From Trichinella spiralis (Eukaryota; Nematoda; Enoplea; Trichinellida; Trichinellidae), in the NCBI GenBank assembly GCA_000181795.3, contig CM012954.1, positions 7,486,281-7,550,280 on the forward strand: a stretch of 64,000 nt of DNA, written 5' to 3'. The notes under the pieces are model-generated. The model saw only the letters and a program-made list of their open reading frames with translations, did no database searches and was not told the origin of the DNA. The position numbers and the translations under genes are program-made. Position 1 is the stretch's first letter; every line of letters starts with the position of its first letter. Shown here in pieces: positions 49,642 through 63,600 of this stretch.

Positions 49642-51644
49642 ATGAAAATTGACGTGACATCTGTTCGAAAGCAAACAGCTCAAGCTGTAAGATTATTTTG
49701 CTTTTTTCTCATATTCTGTAAATATATATATATATGTGTTTTAGCCCAGTGACTGTTTGAAACAAATTAGCGAAATTCTTTCTGCTGATGAAAGCTCTAT
49801 CGCTGATTTTCTCATCAATGTCAAAACGTGGAGTTGGAGCAAGGTAGCCAAGTTCGTTTTCGTTTATTTCCGATTATAATATTCATTTTTTATTTAGAGC
49901 GAATTATGTCATTGGATTCCTGTTCTTAATCGTTTTGATGATTTTCTGGCGCAGGCTTGTGTTCGGAAAGAAGATAATGAGTGGCGTCTGCACTGCGATC
50001 AGAGACAAGTAAGTTTTTGAATTGTGAATTTAAAGCATTTTTAGTTTTTTGAGTTTTTAAACCATGTTTTTATATATTATTTTTTCTAAATTTCATTTTA
50101 CTTATAATGTGGTTTAATTTATAATGTTACTTTGTTCTTCAACCGAAGTATGTTTTATCTGAATTCGTTTCATTTTAACTATTATATTTAGATTCTTCAA
50201 TTTTCTTTTTCAAATCTGATTCATTACTTCCGCTTTATGTTGATGAACGTTTGCATCACCTATCTGAAATAAGGTTACTTTCTGTATCGAAAGATCATTA
50301 TTTCAATTTTAATAATCAGAGAAAAAGGGTGTTTTATTTTCATTTTTTTTGGTTGTCGAAATAAATGAATTTATGGGGCACTGTAGTTTACTGTATTTGT
50401 TGTTCAAGTTCGAACGGTGAAAATATGAAGTTACAAATTTTAAAATTTTCAATTTTAATATTTTGTTTGTTAATAATGTATTTCTTTTAGTGTTTTAATA
50501 TTTTGTTTTAAATGTTTAAATATGGGTATTCAGTATGAAATTTCAAAAGAAGATTTCAGTGTTTTTGAGTGATTTTTGATATTTCAGTTGTAGTAGGTTG
50601 TGTCAAATGTAAATTAATTGCATTAAGTTTGTTAACAAATGTTATATTTTGTTTATTTGCATCATTTTTAAAGTAAAGAAATGTGAAAAAATGAAATTGT
50701 CAAGTTTCATTATTCATTGCCAGTAGTTTAGCGTATAATTAGTAATTGGTTTTAATTTTTTATTTTTTAGGAGAAACTGGTTATTGGTATATTGCAGTTT
50801 ACTGCACTTCTTTTTGAGAACACTTTTTCACGTGACATTTACAATTCCATGGAGGTGAGAAAAAATTTGATTTAATTTGTTTTCATCTCATTATACAATT
50901 GATGTTTTTAGCACATTGTCGTATTGCTGGAATCGAGCAGCATTTCAATTTTAGCTGCCACTTTGAATTTGATCAATGTATTCAGCAAGCGATCTACATT
51001 TTTGTCGCGTTTAAGTAAAGATCTGCACGAGGAGTTGAAAACACGCATGCTTGCTATTGTTGAAACTTGGGGTGGTCCAGAGTTTGGTTTGACTTTGTCG
51101 ATTTGTTGCCGTCGAGACGTTGAGATTCCATCAGCTCTTACAACTCTGACATTTGATGTCGACGATGACGAAATAAATTTAACTAATCCTGTAATTGTTA
51201 AAATTGATTTTTACTTTTTTTAATTACAAGAATATTTTTCATTTTTTAGAAAAATGATAATGATAAGGGAAGTTCTCGACGTACTATCCGGTTTGTCGAA
51301 GTGCACAAGGTAACATTTTAGTTTTCTTGTTATGTAATAATTTCGTGACTCCAATAACTCGGTTCTATAGCAAAAGCGTACGCCTGCTCAGTGGATGCAG
51401 GAGCTAATTTCTAAAGGCATAACTCTCCCAGCGGACAAAAAAGTAAACAATAAATGTATTTTTTTGATTTTGCAGTTTTACAATACATATTTTGTTTATA
51501 GTTTCTGCTGTTTCACCGCCTTAGAGTGGCCTATGCTTTTGGTAACTTCGAAACTCGTTTGCTCATGGTAATATGCCGGCTCAAGGCGGTGGCTATTTCT
51601 GGTATGAGAAATTCGGTTGATATTGAAAAAAAATGTTCTCTCTG

Positions 51645-51683
<39 letters not shown>

Positions 51684-54600
51684 TTAGTCTACATTAGCAG
51701 CTTTACTGACTTTGAGTATCGCCTGCTGAATACAGGACTGGTTATCCAAATGCTGGACGTCTTGAAATTGCCTGATTTGCCAGAGTTGATGGCAGTACGT
51801 GCGGAGGTATTCCGTACGTTGGGCACTTTTTTCAGTCATGTTCGTACGGGAATTTGGACAGAAGTAGTCGATCCGCTTGGATTGACTTTTTTTCATGGGT
51901 TTTTGCCTACGTTAACTCGCAGTTGCGTAAACGAATTACTTGGTAAAAAAATTTTTTTTTGTTTTTACCCTTTTATTAATTTTAATTTTTTTATCATTTC
52001 TTTTTTTCATAGAACATTCGTCGAACTTGCCGGTGAAATATCCGCATTATTTTTCAACAGCGTTATTTTCTTTCTTATATTACTTAGCCAAATATGATCG
52101 AAATGGTATTACGATGTCTTTTTTACAATTTGATGTTTTGCCCCTACACTTGTAATAATGAATTGGTTTTTCAGGTGCACAAGCTTTGACTACTAGTGGA
52201 ACGGTGGAGGTGTTGTTAAAAGTTGTTAGCTCATCAGCTGCTCGGGGCGAAGGATTGACAGTAATATTCACTTTGAAAATTATTGAATTAAAAATAATCA
52301 TGAATGTTTAATTTTTATTTTTTTTAACAGTTCGTCACTCGAGCAGTTCGTATTATTGAGATGACTTTGACACCTACAGATTCGATGACGTTTCAGAATT
52401 TAAATGGAATACAGACGTTTATACATAGATTGTCGGTAAGTGAAATGCGTTTTTTTTTTCTTTTTTTTTTCTTTAATTGTTGTATGAAATTTAGGATGAA
52501 ATTGATCACTGTCGTCGTGCACTTGGTCATCCACTGTCAAGCAGTGATGATTCGTCAATTCATGCTCCTGGTACATCCGGTTCGAATGTTCTGCAGCAAT
52601 CGAATGATGCTCTTAAAGGCAAACCTTTACCTTTCGCCATATCAAGTATTGTATAGATTGAATAATAATTTTGGGTTACAGGTGATGCACAAGCACTTTC
52701 ATTTCAAAGTGCTGCTTTGATTAAGTCTTTACTGAGTTTTATGAAGAAAATTATCCAAGATCCGCAGTTTTCAGAATCAGTTCGACATAGTAAGCTGATA
52801 TATTTTATATGCTTATATCTTTTTTTTCACTTTTACATTTTGTAATTTGTTTTAGTAATGGACAGTAACTTTTCGAATTGTTTGTCACACATTATTCAAA
52901 ATTCCCTATTTTATGGACCATCTTTGTTCTTGCTGGGTAAATTGTGATTAGAAAGTTTTTTTTTATCTGAATAATATGTTCATAACATTCCACATACGCA
53001 CATCAACACTGATCCGTTTCTCTTTTTAGCAATGAGTTGTGTTGCGTCATTTATATTGCAAGAACCATCTCAGTTGTCACAACTGCAGGAACGAGGACTG
53101 ACAACAGAGATTTTAGAAGCTTTATTTAGAAATGAGGTGCGTTCCATGATTAATAGCTACGTTGGTTATGAAGTAAATAATAATGAATATACGCTTCTAG
53201 ATACCTACTTCACGGGAGATCGTGTCATCTTTACCAAATATTTTTTCTGCACTGTGTTTGAACGAACGTGGTGTTTCCCAATTTTTGAGTTATTCTCCAT
53301 TTAAAACGCTATTTACTTTGTTAATCTCCCCAAACTATCTGAATGCTCTGCGAAAAGTTCGAAGTCTGGAAGATGTGAACAGTAAGGCCCTTTTTTTTTG
53401 GTATTTTCCCATACGCTTTATGAGATTCAATTTTAGATACGGCTTTTATTCTTGGTTCGATGATCGACCAACTTCTGCGACACCAACCCCGTCTGAAATC
53501 AGATGCTATTCATGCTGTTGTCGAGGTGTGTATATGTGATCATGTTGATGTTGATGATCGCGTATTTGTTGTCTTTTGTTTTCTTTCGACTAAAAAAATC
53601 TTTATTTCTTGTTTTAGTTATTGAGACAGTTGGCCGTAATGTGTAAATGTAGAGGAGTTACTTGCGCCGAAGAGGCAGATGTATCCGGTAGAAATAGACG
53701 CCGACCACAATTTCCAACCGAACATCCATTACCGTTCAGTCGCCTTGGGCACAACGATAGCGACCAGTCAGATCCCGATGACAGTGAAAGTGGACCTGTG
53801 CCATCTTTGGTGCTCAGCTCTCCAAATGGCAATTCGTAATGCACAGCATCTTTTTGATACCTTTGTTCGCAATGTTTGTATTTGTGTAATTATGAGAAAC
53901 CTTTTTGCAGCAGTGAAAATAGCAGCAGTCGTAATGATTTGTCGAATGAGCAGGTCGTCCCGTTGGTGGATTATTTTGAAAATGTTTTAAAATTTCTGCA
54001 TGGTCTTTTCAGTCGCAACCAGAATGACGAACATGCCAGGTATGGTGATGGTTTTTGTTTCTGTTTTTTCAATTTTAATTAATGATATCAATCATCTGTT
54101 TATCAGTCTGATTGATTTGTAATGTGTGCGATATACGCTTTTCAGATTGTTTCTCAATCTCGGAGGTATGTACAGTCTGGTCGATTTGATTGGCTGCGGC
54201 AATATACCTGTTGATTACATGGGCGGGCAATTGTATTATTTATTGGCCACTATTTGCCGACAGCTTTACGTAAGCATATTTTTTTACTCAGAAGATTATG
54301 ATTTCTTTTTTGTTTTTATATAATTTTGGAGAATAATATTTAACAGGAGAAGATTGTGCAGATTTAAATGAATAAATTGTCGTCCTTTAGGTGGTGACCC
54401 ATAATCCATTGGTATTCGAGGGAATATTTTCTTCGGCACTCGATCGAGCCAGGGCTGTGAAGAACTTATTTTCCTATCACAGCAAAACTGCTGATCGACC
54501 GGATGTTCGTCACTCGGTGTTGGTGAAGCACTTTCCCGATGGAGTGCAAACAGTCGAATCTACAGTATATAGCAGTAGTCAATTTTCTGCAGTGTTCGAT

Positions 54601-57600
54601 TTGTTCAACCACATCTATGTTCTATCGTGCATGTTGACGACGATCTTCCAACAGGTGTGTGTGTGGGGGGGGGGTTGTGTGTTTTGGTTTTTGTTTAGCA
54701 TACTGTATTGAGAATTGTTGTTGTTTTTGTTTGTGGAATTTTAAGGGAGAAAATCGATCAATCATTTTGAAGACAATTAACGAATTTCCACTTGTCGAAA
54801 CTCTGGTCAAAGTTCACCTGGTGTTGCTGTTGGAGATGGGCTGCGTTGCTTCGGCAACCGAGGAAGCCGTACGTCGAAACGGACCTGTGTCGGTCAGTCA
54901 ATTTATGAAGGACGGCCACACTTTGGATGCCAAATCGTTTCCCGGTGCTAATGGTTCATATTATTTTATTTTATTTGTTTATTGAATGGAAAATATGCAT
55001 CATTTATGCATACAAGAAAGTTGTCATTTTTTTAGATACTCTTTCCATGCAACTACTTCGTCGTGCGGTGATGAATGAATTGCCCAACGATTCAACTACT
55101 TGCAATCATTCGAAAAAGTCGACAGCTTTACGCTGCTTTCCGATGGAATTGTATTTTTGCGAACGGTAAGCGAGGAGAAGCAGATTTTATTTTATTATTA
55201 TTTTTTCCTTCTTTTCATTTATCATATTGCACAACATGTAGCCTTTTGATTTGCAAATGATCGAATAATTTGTGAATTTATTCCATTTTCGTTGATTTAA
55301 TTTAATTTAAATTGTTCTGTTTTAGACTGATTTTGCAGTTGAAGTTTTTCTTCGGTCGTTTGGCAAAATTGACGCAGACCAACCGTCCTGGAATTCCTGG
55401 ACGACGCTTTGCCCAATTCGCGGATCGTACTGCTGTGACTGTTGAAGGCGACAAGGCGATGACACATCTGGTCAAAACCTTATGCTCGATTAACAAAGTT
55501 AGCATAAACTCGAAGAATTTAGATGCATGGTATTGAAAAAAAATTTTTTTTTGTCTTTCTGATTTATTATTATCAATTTTTTCTCTTCAATTTTTCATTT
55601 TTATCGTTCAAGTTTGTACATTTGCACGGCAACGCTGGAATTGCTGAACGATATCTTTTTGGATTATGAACATTTGCACGTAACACCGGTTATTGAGTTC
55701 TTCCAAAGAGTTTCCACTTTTCAAATGCTTCAGTAAGTTTTAACTTTTAATGGTTAATAATTGAATGATTTATTTATTTTTCATCATCTAAAATGCTGTA
55801 TTTTTAGAAATTTGTCCAATATAGTGGACAGTGACAGACTTTGGTTGGGTAAAGATAAATATGGAAAAAGTTGTGGTAAGTTGAACATCAGTTATGCTGT
55901 TTCAGCGGATAGATTATAAATAAATATGTACATTTTTAAGGCTCAGACGCCCGCGGCTTTATTTCTGATGTATTGGTGCTGATAGACAAACTGATCAGAG
56001 GGAAGCATTTTGACCATCGAAGTGAATCTGAAGGGCGTTCCTCGTTTCCGAACACGCCTCATCCCGTGATCATCAGCAGTCTTAGCAAGGTGAGTTGATG
56101 GCAGTCTATGAATAATTAATTATTATGTGTGAAAAAAGAAAAGAGAAAACAAATTTATGTATAATATACATGCAGTATATTTGAATCGGTTGATTGTTTT
56201 CATTTATTTTTTGTAGTTTATGTACAAAACGCTGATCAGCCTCTGGCACCGTTTGCCGTCGTCGCCGAAATTGAAGAGCGATGAATCGTTATCTGCTCTT
56301 TCTAGAATCACTTTGCACGCGTTGCGTTATGAAAGCCGAAAAATTGTAAGTTGAAAATTTTTTTTTATGATTTTTATTTATGTTATATGTTATTTCTTTT
56401 CTTATTTAGGAAGAGAGAAAAAGTTCGGAAAAATCTTCCGTTGTGCAAGCCGAGGTGGAAGTTATTTCCGAGATTTCTCAAATAGTCAATCCGGTGCACT
56501 TGCAACAAGTATATCCACTTCGTCGATCTGTTTGACATTGCTGATTTTTCTAATGGCGTTCATGTTCATTTGATTTTCAGTTAATGGATGTGGGTTTCAG
56601 TCAACAGCTGGCAACTGAAGCTTTATCGCGACTGCCCAATGTGGACCAGGCTGCAGAATATTGTCTGTACGCCTCCTCGAATCGAGCCCTTGTGCAGGTG
56701 GTACTTTTGTTATGTTATGTTATAGTTACTGTCAAAATTAAATTTGTAAATTTTTTTTCTTTCTTAACAATTCAGCATGACAATCAAGCGGATGTTGGTG
56801 ACGATGAAGAGCAGTTGCGACAGGCAATTGCTTTGTCTTTAATGACCATGTCTTCCTCCGGTGGTGAACAACAACAGCAACGACCGGTACTTGTATCATT
56901 TTGTTGTTGATTTTATTATTTTTTCATTGAGGATTTTTTAAAATTATTGTTTTTTGCATTTGGTTTGCTTTTTTTATGCAGCCCGAGATTCAAGCAGCTG
57001 CTGCTGGTAGTAGTGGTAGTAGTAGCAGTAATCAACGAGGTGTCGGCTTCCGACAACAGCCTTCAAGGGAGGAAATCAATGCTACTATTGAAGAGTTTTT
57101 GACCGGCAATCGTACTCAAATGATGGACATTGGTTCGTTTCCGCCGCTGTTTGAGCAGATAGAGAGGCAGTTAGAGATGGAAATAGAATTAGAGATGGAA
57201 CCCAGGACCAGTGGCAGAAATATTCTGGCACCAGTGATTAGTGCCGGGTCGAACGCTGCCCAAATGCCGCCAGCTTCGTCTTCCGACAAAACTCAGCTGC
57301 CCAAGCAAGCATCCAAAACTGCTTCCCAAAGTGTTGTTCCAAAAGAGCATGATGAGCGTTCGGAAGCGTTTCTCCGTTTTGCCGAGAAGGATTTGTTGCC
57401 GTCGTCAATTTTGCTGTTGAAGCGGTCACCGAAGCTGGCAGCGGCACTTACACCGTTGTTTAGCATTGTGATAACTTTGTTCGGCTTCAAGAGCGTGAAA
57501 ACATACTTGTTGATCTTTTGTAATCGGGTATGGTGGAATTGAAAATTTTATTTTATCATCCAGTAATTTTTCATGCTAATTCATGTCGTCATTTCAGCTG

Positions 57601-60600
57601 TGCTCGGTAGTTACTGCAACAATGATTGAAATTGAACAGATGATGGAAGACCATTCGGACGTTGATCGTACTACTACCATCCTGAGCGATAGTCGATTCG
57701 AATTTGAAGAATTATCGACTTTGCTAAATTTATTGCATCGTCTATTTGTAGTATGTATTTTTGATAATTTGAGAAAAAAAAACCGTTTTTATTTTTTTCA
57801 ATTTTCTTCATTCGAGCTTGTTGTTTATGTATGACGGCATTTGATTTGATTATAATGATTTTTCTTTCATTTTCCAGCAATTCCAAGTGCCTATGGCAAT
57901 TATGTTGCATGAGACGAAATTGTTGGCCAAGTTTGAAGAATTCATCGTTTTAATTGGTTTAAAAAAGAAAAACACGACATTTCTCAGCCTCATGTCAAAA
58001 CGGTCACAAGCTTGGTTAGCATATATTTTGCGAATACTTGAATTGCACGTGTATACGTGCGAAGTGGTCGACCGTCTGTTGGCCATACCCAAGGTAATAA
58101 ATAAAATACAATAATGACTTATTTTTTCTTGTATAACATTAATTAATTCAATATAAATAGATGATATTTTTTATTTCCATTTTTCTTTTTTGCATATTTT
58201 TATTATTCAAGCGCGAGTATATTATTTTAATTGTTGAATGATAGTTTTTATCTTTTTTATTTTGTTTTTTCCACGCAAATGTTGCATTGCATGTTATGTT
58301 GAATATGATAAATATTGCGTGTGTATTATAGTGCCGTAATTACGTTTGGAAATTTTGGGATCGACAGTGGTACTGCTATAGTCCAAGTGTGAATCGTAAA
58401 ATCAACGATGCTTTTATGGGTGGAGACCAGTATGTATACTTTTCGCAAGGACGGCGTACATATAGAATTGACTTTTTTTTAATGATACAAGTGAGTGTTT
58501 TTATAATTTATGTATATGTGTAATGAATTGGTTTTTATTTGAAGTTTTGTTATGAAACGAATATTATTCGTAAAGTGATTTGCCTTCGTCCAGAAAACAG
58601 CGATGGAAATTCTGCTGGTTAGTGAATAATTTTTTTAAAGAATGTTTTATTTTTAAGTTTTATTATATTTCCTGTATATTTCACACCAGATAATAATACT
58701 CCAGTTACTTACTGTTATCATCCGTTTTTAAATTACGTTGATATGGCGACGTTCAAAAAGGAAGATTTAGGCTCGTGCGATAAAGAAATTTTACTAAAGT
58801 AAGTATGCACTTATGTATGCACGTATTCCAATTTTTAAAGAAATTGTTGAAATGACATAATAACCGTGAAAATAAAAAATTTGCTCATATTTATTTTAGC
58901 GTTGCTGTGGAGATGATCGGTTCGAGCGTTCACGCTGAAACACTGCGTGGAATATTGCGAATTATTCTACTTTTGACACGCGATCACTCGCGTACAAAAT
59001 ACATAGTATTTCATGGAACCATTAAGCGGCTCTTTGCCCTTGACGAAAGTCAAAAATTTGTCGGCGTTGAAGATATGGTGATGCTTCTGTTGCGTCACAT
59101 CATTGAAGATCCTGACTATTTGCAAAATTTGATGGAAAAAGTACAATTGTTTTTCACTTTGTGAAACATTTGCTTATCATATTTTTTAATATTATTGTTT
59201 TAATGGGTTCGTTTAATATAATTAATATTATATTCAGATAATTGCGAGTCTGCTGACCGGTCATATGGCAATCAGCAATTACACAAGTACTGAATTGAAA
59301 GAGTTTTCATGTTTGCTCTGCTTGTTGGAGCCATTCGCATGTCGCGATATGAATCTGTTTGCGAAGGCATTCAAGAGAACGGCAAAAATTAACATCGCCT
59401 CTAACGAAAATCGAAGTAATAATTGGTTGCATTATTACTGTTTTTATTCATAAGTTTTGATTATTATTTGTTTCAAAATTTTAGCCAACGCTAATAATAC
59501 CAGTAATAATAGTGGTAGTAATAATAATAATAATAACAATAACAACAACAACAACAACAACAACGAAGGCGCTGCTGCCCCTTCGACAGTGTGTTTGGAA
59601 CTTAGTTGCGCTACACCTTCTGTTGTGAACAGCAGATCGCCACATTTGAAGCCGGCAGCATTTGAATTGATAAAAACTTTACTCGAATACATAATGACAA
59701 AACAAAAGTCATCCGTATCTAGTGTGGGTAAGTTTGCACTGAATTGAAACTGACTGCAATGTATTAGATTGGTTTTTTGTTTTGTTTTTTTTTTGCTTTT
59801 GATATTTTTGAATTTTTTTATGATGCGACGTGTAATTTATTCTTTAGTCAAAGATTCGAGAGCTGAAATGAAACCATCTAGCAGTAGACTGTTTCAGAGG
59901 GAATCAGCAGAGGTGAGTTGGAAATTATTCTACGGTTGTTATTCGTATTGTCATTCTTGTTGTTTTAGGGAGAAAGTCAATTGGTTGGATCTTTATTGTT
60001 TCCAAAACCTTTAGTGATGCTTTATTTAGCCGAGATTATTCAATGCTATCCTGACGCGGCTTCTGTTGTCGTTAATTTTCGCTTAAATGAATCCGGTAGT
60101 TTGAATACTAGCGACGTAAGTGTTGCGTTTTCGAATTCTATCCATTTACTTGATATTGAATATTGAAAATGAAGGTTTTTAAAAAAGAACATAAATTTCA
60201 CTTGATACTTACTGTATTACATTAAAAATTACATTAATTAATTATTATTATCGGTCGATGTTAGTCATCTGTGGTGGTTTTTATTTTGCTGATTTATTGC
60301 TTATGCTTTGTGAAAGGAAAAAAGATTTGAAATATGATTGATATTCAATTGTAGAATCGATCTCCACTAGCGCATATATTGGATGTGTTGATCGAAGGTG
60401 AATTCGAAGAGTGGAAATCCAAAGGACAGACATTTGTTGATGGTGTTAAGGCAGTTTTCGGCTCTCTAGCTGCCTGTGTGCACTGTGAAGAGTCTCAAGC
60501 GGCGGTGGTTTCTGAAATCAAAGCCGCATTGGCCCGTGCTCTGGCATTGAACAACAATGAAGTAAAATTGTTTTTCGTTGTGCAGTGGCATTTATTGATT

Positions 60601-63600
60601 TGTATTTATTCCGTACAATGAAATATTTTCAGCGAAAGCACAAAATTTTGGATAATCTCATGTCATTGTTGTGTCATATTGTCGAAGTTTGTCCATTGAG
60701 TGAGGTGCAAATACCGAAGGACTCGAAATTGCCACCACCGCAAAACACGAGATTTAAGAGTATTTTGAGGTGGTTTGTCAAAAAGCGACTGTTGGTCGAC
60801 TTGGCCCGTATACCGCATTCGTTGGATCTATCCGACGGGCAATCTGTGCTGACAGTTAATTGCATGCTGAAGGCTTTGGACGAAATTTCCCGTCAACACT
60901 TTTATCCCAGTCGTTCGCGATCGATGGGAACACCGGCGATTAATTATTTGACATCCAATGGTCAGGCCGGTCGGCGCAGTCTGATTCGCATATCAGAAAC
61001 TGTCGACTCGTCCGGTCATGATTATGTATTTCTCAATTTGGCTTCAGCAAACGGTCGTGGGAATAATCTGGTCAGATTGTGCAATAAGATTTATTTAAAA
61101 GATAAGCTTAATTTTGTTTTCTCTGTAGTTCACAGTTTTTGACAGTGAATTCCCCACATTGCGGTCATTGGATGGTGACTTCTCATCGGATGCATTTTTT
61201 GACCGGGAAGACACGATAGAGGTTGCACCGGAACCTCCACAGGGGAATGGAAATGATAATTTTCCCGAATTCATTGTTCACAACCTCGCAGCAGACGATG
61301 ATGAAGAAGATGATGACGAAGATGACGAGGACGACGAGGATGAAGACGTGGAAGAGGAGGAAATTGATATTAACGAAGAAGTTGGCGAGGATGAGGAAGA
61401 AGAGGAAGCTGATCACGGCGATGATCATGAAGTGGGAGAAGAGGAAGAAGAGGAGGAAGCGGACAACGATGATTCGGAATATGAGGCTGTTGAAGATGAT
61501 GTGAATGAAGAAGACGACGATGACGACGACGACGACGACGATGACGAAGATGAAGACGACGAAGTAAGAATTGGGATTATTTATTTATTTATTTATTTAT
61601 TTGTTGTTGACAAGCAGAAAAGTGGAATGATTGATATTGTATTCATTTATGTTGTTTTTTAAAATGCTCATAATAATTCGTATTTCATTTTTATTATCAT
61701 TTTTGTTCAGTTGTCGAATAGTTTTCGCGATACTTCTTTCGTTGAGCAGAACAATAATAACACAATTTCGTCGAACGATTTGGCTGGTTCGATTGGCGCG
61801 CTTGGTGATCTGTTGCGTCAAACTCTTTCATCGAATAGCAATGGTATTTTTTGCACGCTTTTGTTGCTGTTATTATTGTGTATGAATTATTTGTTTTCAG
61901 GGGTACGCGATGTCATTAATCAACTGTCTTCGGAAGGTCGCGAGGAACGTTGGCACCACGATGTGCCTAGTATCACTATTGAGCCGGATGTTGAATTCGG
62001 CTACCGGACTCTTGGTCGTAATCGGGGCGGGCAGCATCGATCTGCACTGCCTCGAATTGTACAGTTGAATCGACAAAGCGCTTTCCGCATTCGAGTTACA
62101 GAACCAATGCCGTAAGTGATAATTTCCATGATGCGTTGATGATGATGATTTTGTTCTTTTTATAATGAATTGTGTTCAAATCTTTTAAAATTACAAAAAT
62201 TGTATTTTTTTTGTTTTTAAATGTCTGTTATTTTTTTACGCATGAAGAATTAATATTGTTGCTCTTTTTTTTAGAATCGTAGATACCGATGATATATTTT
62301 GGCGTGATTTTTTTTCTGACGCAGTACGTCCTGCGGAACGTTTTGTCATGTTTCAGAGGTCGCTTACCGATACGTTGCGATCGGTAATTTTCAATAAATT
62401 TTAGTGTTTTTATTTAAATACTTTGTTTACTATTAAAATTCAAACTATTTTTAAGATAAATTTTGGAAGCAGATTGAATGTTACAAACAGCTCTGAGGCT
62501 AACATGCCGATGACAACCGAAGTTTGCGGCTTTTTTACGCGAATCATGCAAGAAGGAAGTCTGCTCGAAATGGATTCCACTTATCTTGCGTGGTTAGGTA
62601 TGTGGAATTTTTTATTTTATTTATCATACTCTGCTGAGATTGCTCTGTCTATTTTATGCATATTTATTTCTTAGTTAATATTCAACCAATCTTAAGTTAA
62701 TCTTCTATTATTTGCACAAATCATTTGATTTTTGTGCATTCACATTGTTTATTTTCTTTATTTTTCTTTTTCAAATTTTGACTTGATGTGTTGTGCATTG
62801 TAGGAGTGAGAGAAGACATACTGAAAGCTTTGGAAAAGCGTCGAGACGACGAATTGTCCAAAAAGCAAGCAGAAGCGTTATCGGCTGCCAATAGCGAGGA
62901 CAAGTCCAAAAAGTCAGAGAATAACAACACTTCCGGCACAGCAAGCCAAGATGAGCCAGGACAGGTGCGAGCGATGGTGACGGGGGATCATCCGCGGGAT
63001 TCGGCCAACAGTAGTCAATTAGCTGAATCGTTTATAAGTCAAGACAGAAACGACATTGAACAAGAAATCTCTTGGGTATCTGTTGCAGATGGACAAGTAT
63101 TATTTGAAGGATCGCGGCAACAAGTAGTCGCTAACAGTCAACGACTTTTTCAGCAGCAGCAAGCTGAGCCGGAACAGCAGCCGGCGGCCAATAATGATGC
63201 TAACCCAGAGATCCCCATTGTAGCTGATAATGCATTCCTTGAAGCTTTGAGACAAGCTCAAGAGCACTTTGGTAAGTTCTTATATTTATTTTTTTCAGGA
63301 TAAATTGTGTTCTGCTTCATAACAATTGATAAATAAATGTCATTGATTGAAAAAGATTAAATACAAAAGCAAGAAAAATAACGAAAAGAGTGGGCAGGCA
63401 GGGGGGAGGGATGGAGTAAAAATAAAGTAAAAGTTAAGCAGAGATCTGGAGGCGAGGAATTGATGAAAACGGTAGAAGGAGAAGGAATTTTTTGTTTGTG
63501 ATGCACACATCATTCCACTGACTGATTTTACATCAGAGCGGTGCATCGTCTGTTGTGCGATAGCATTGTTTTGAAAGTTTTGGTATTCATTGGTGAGAGT

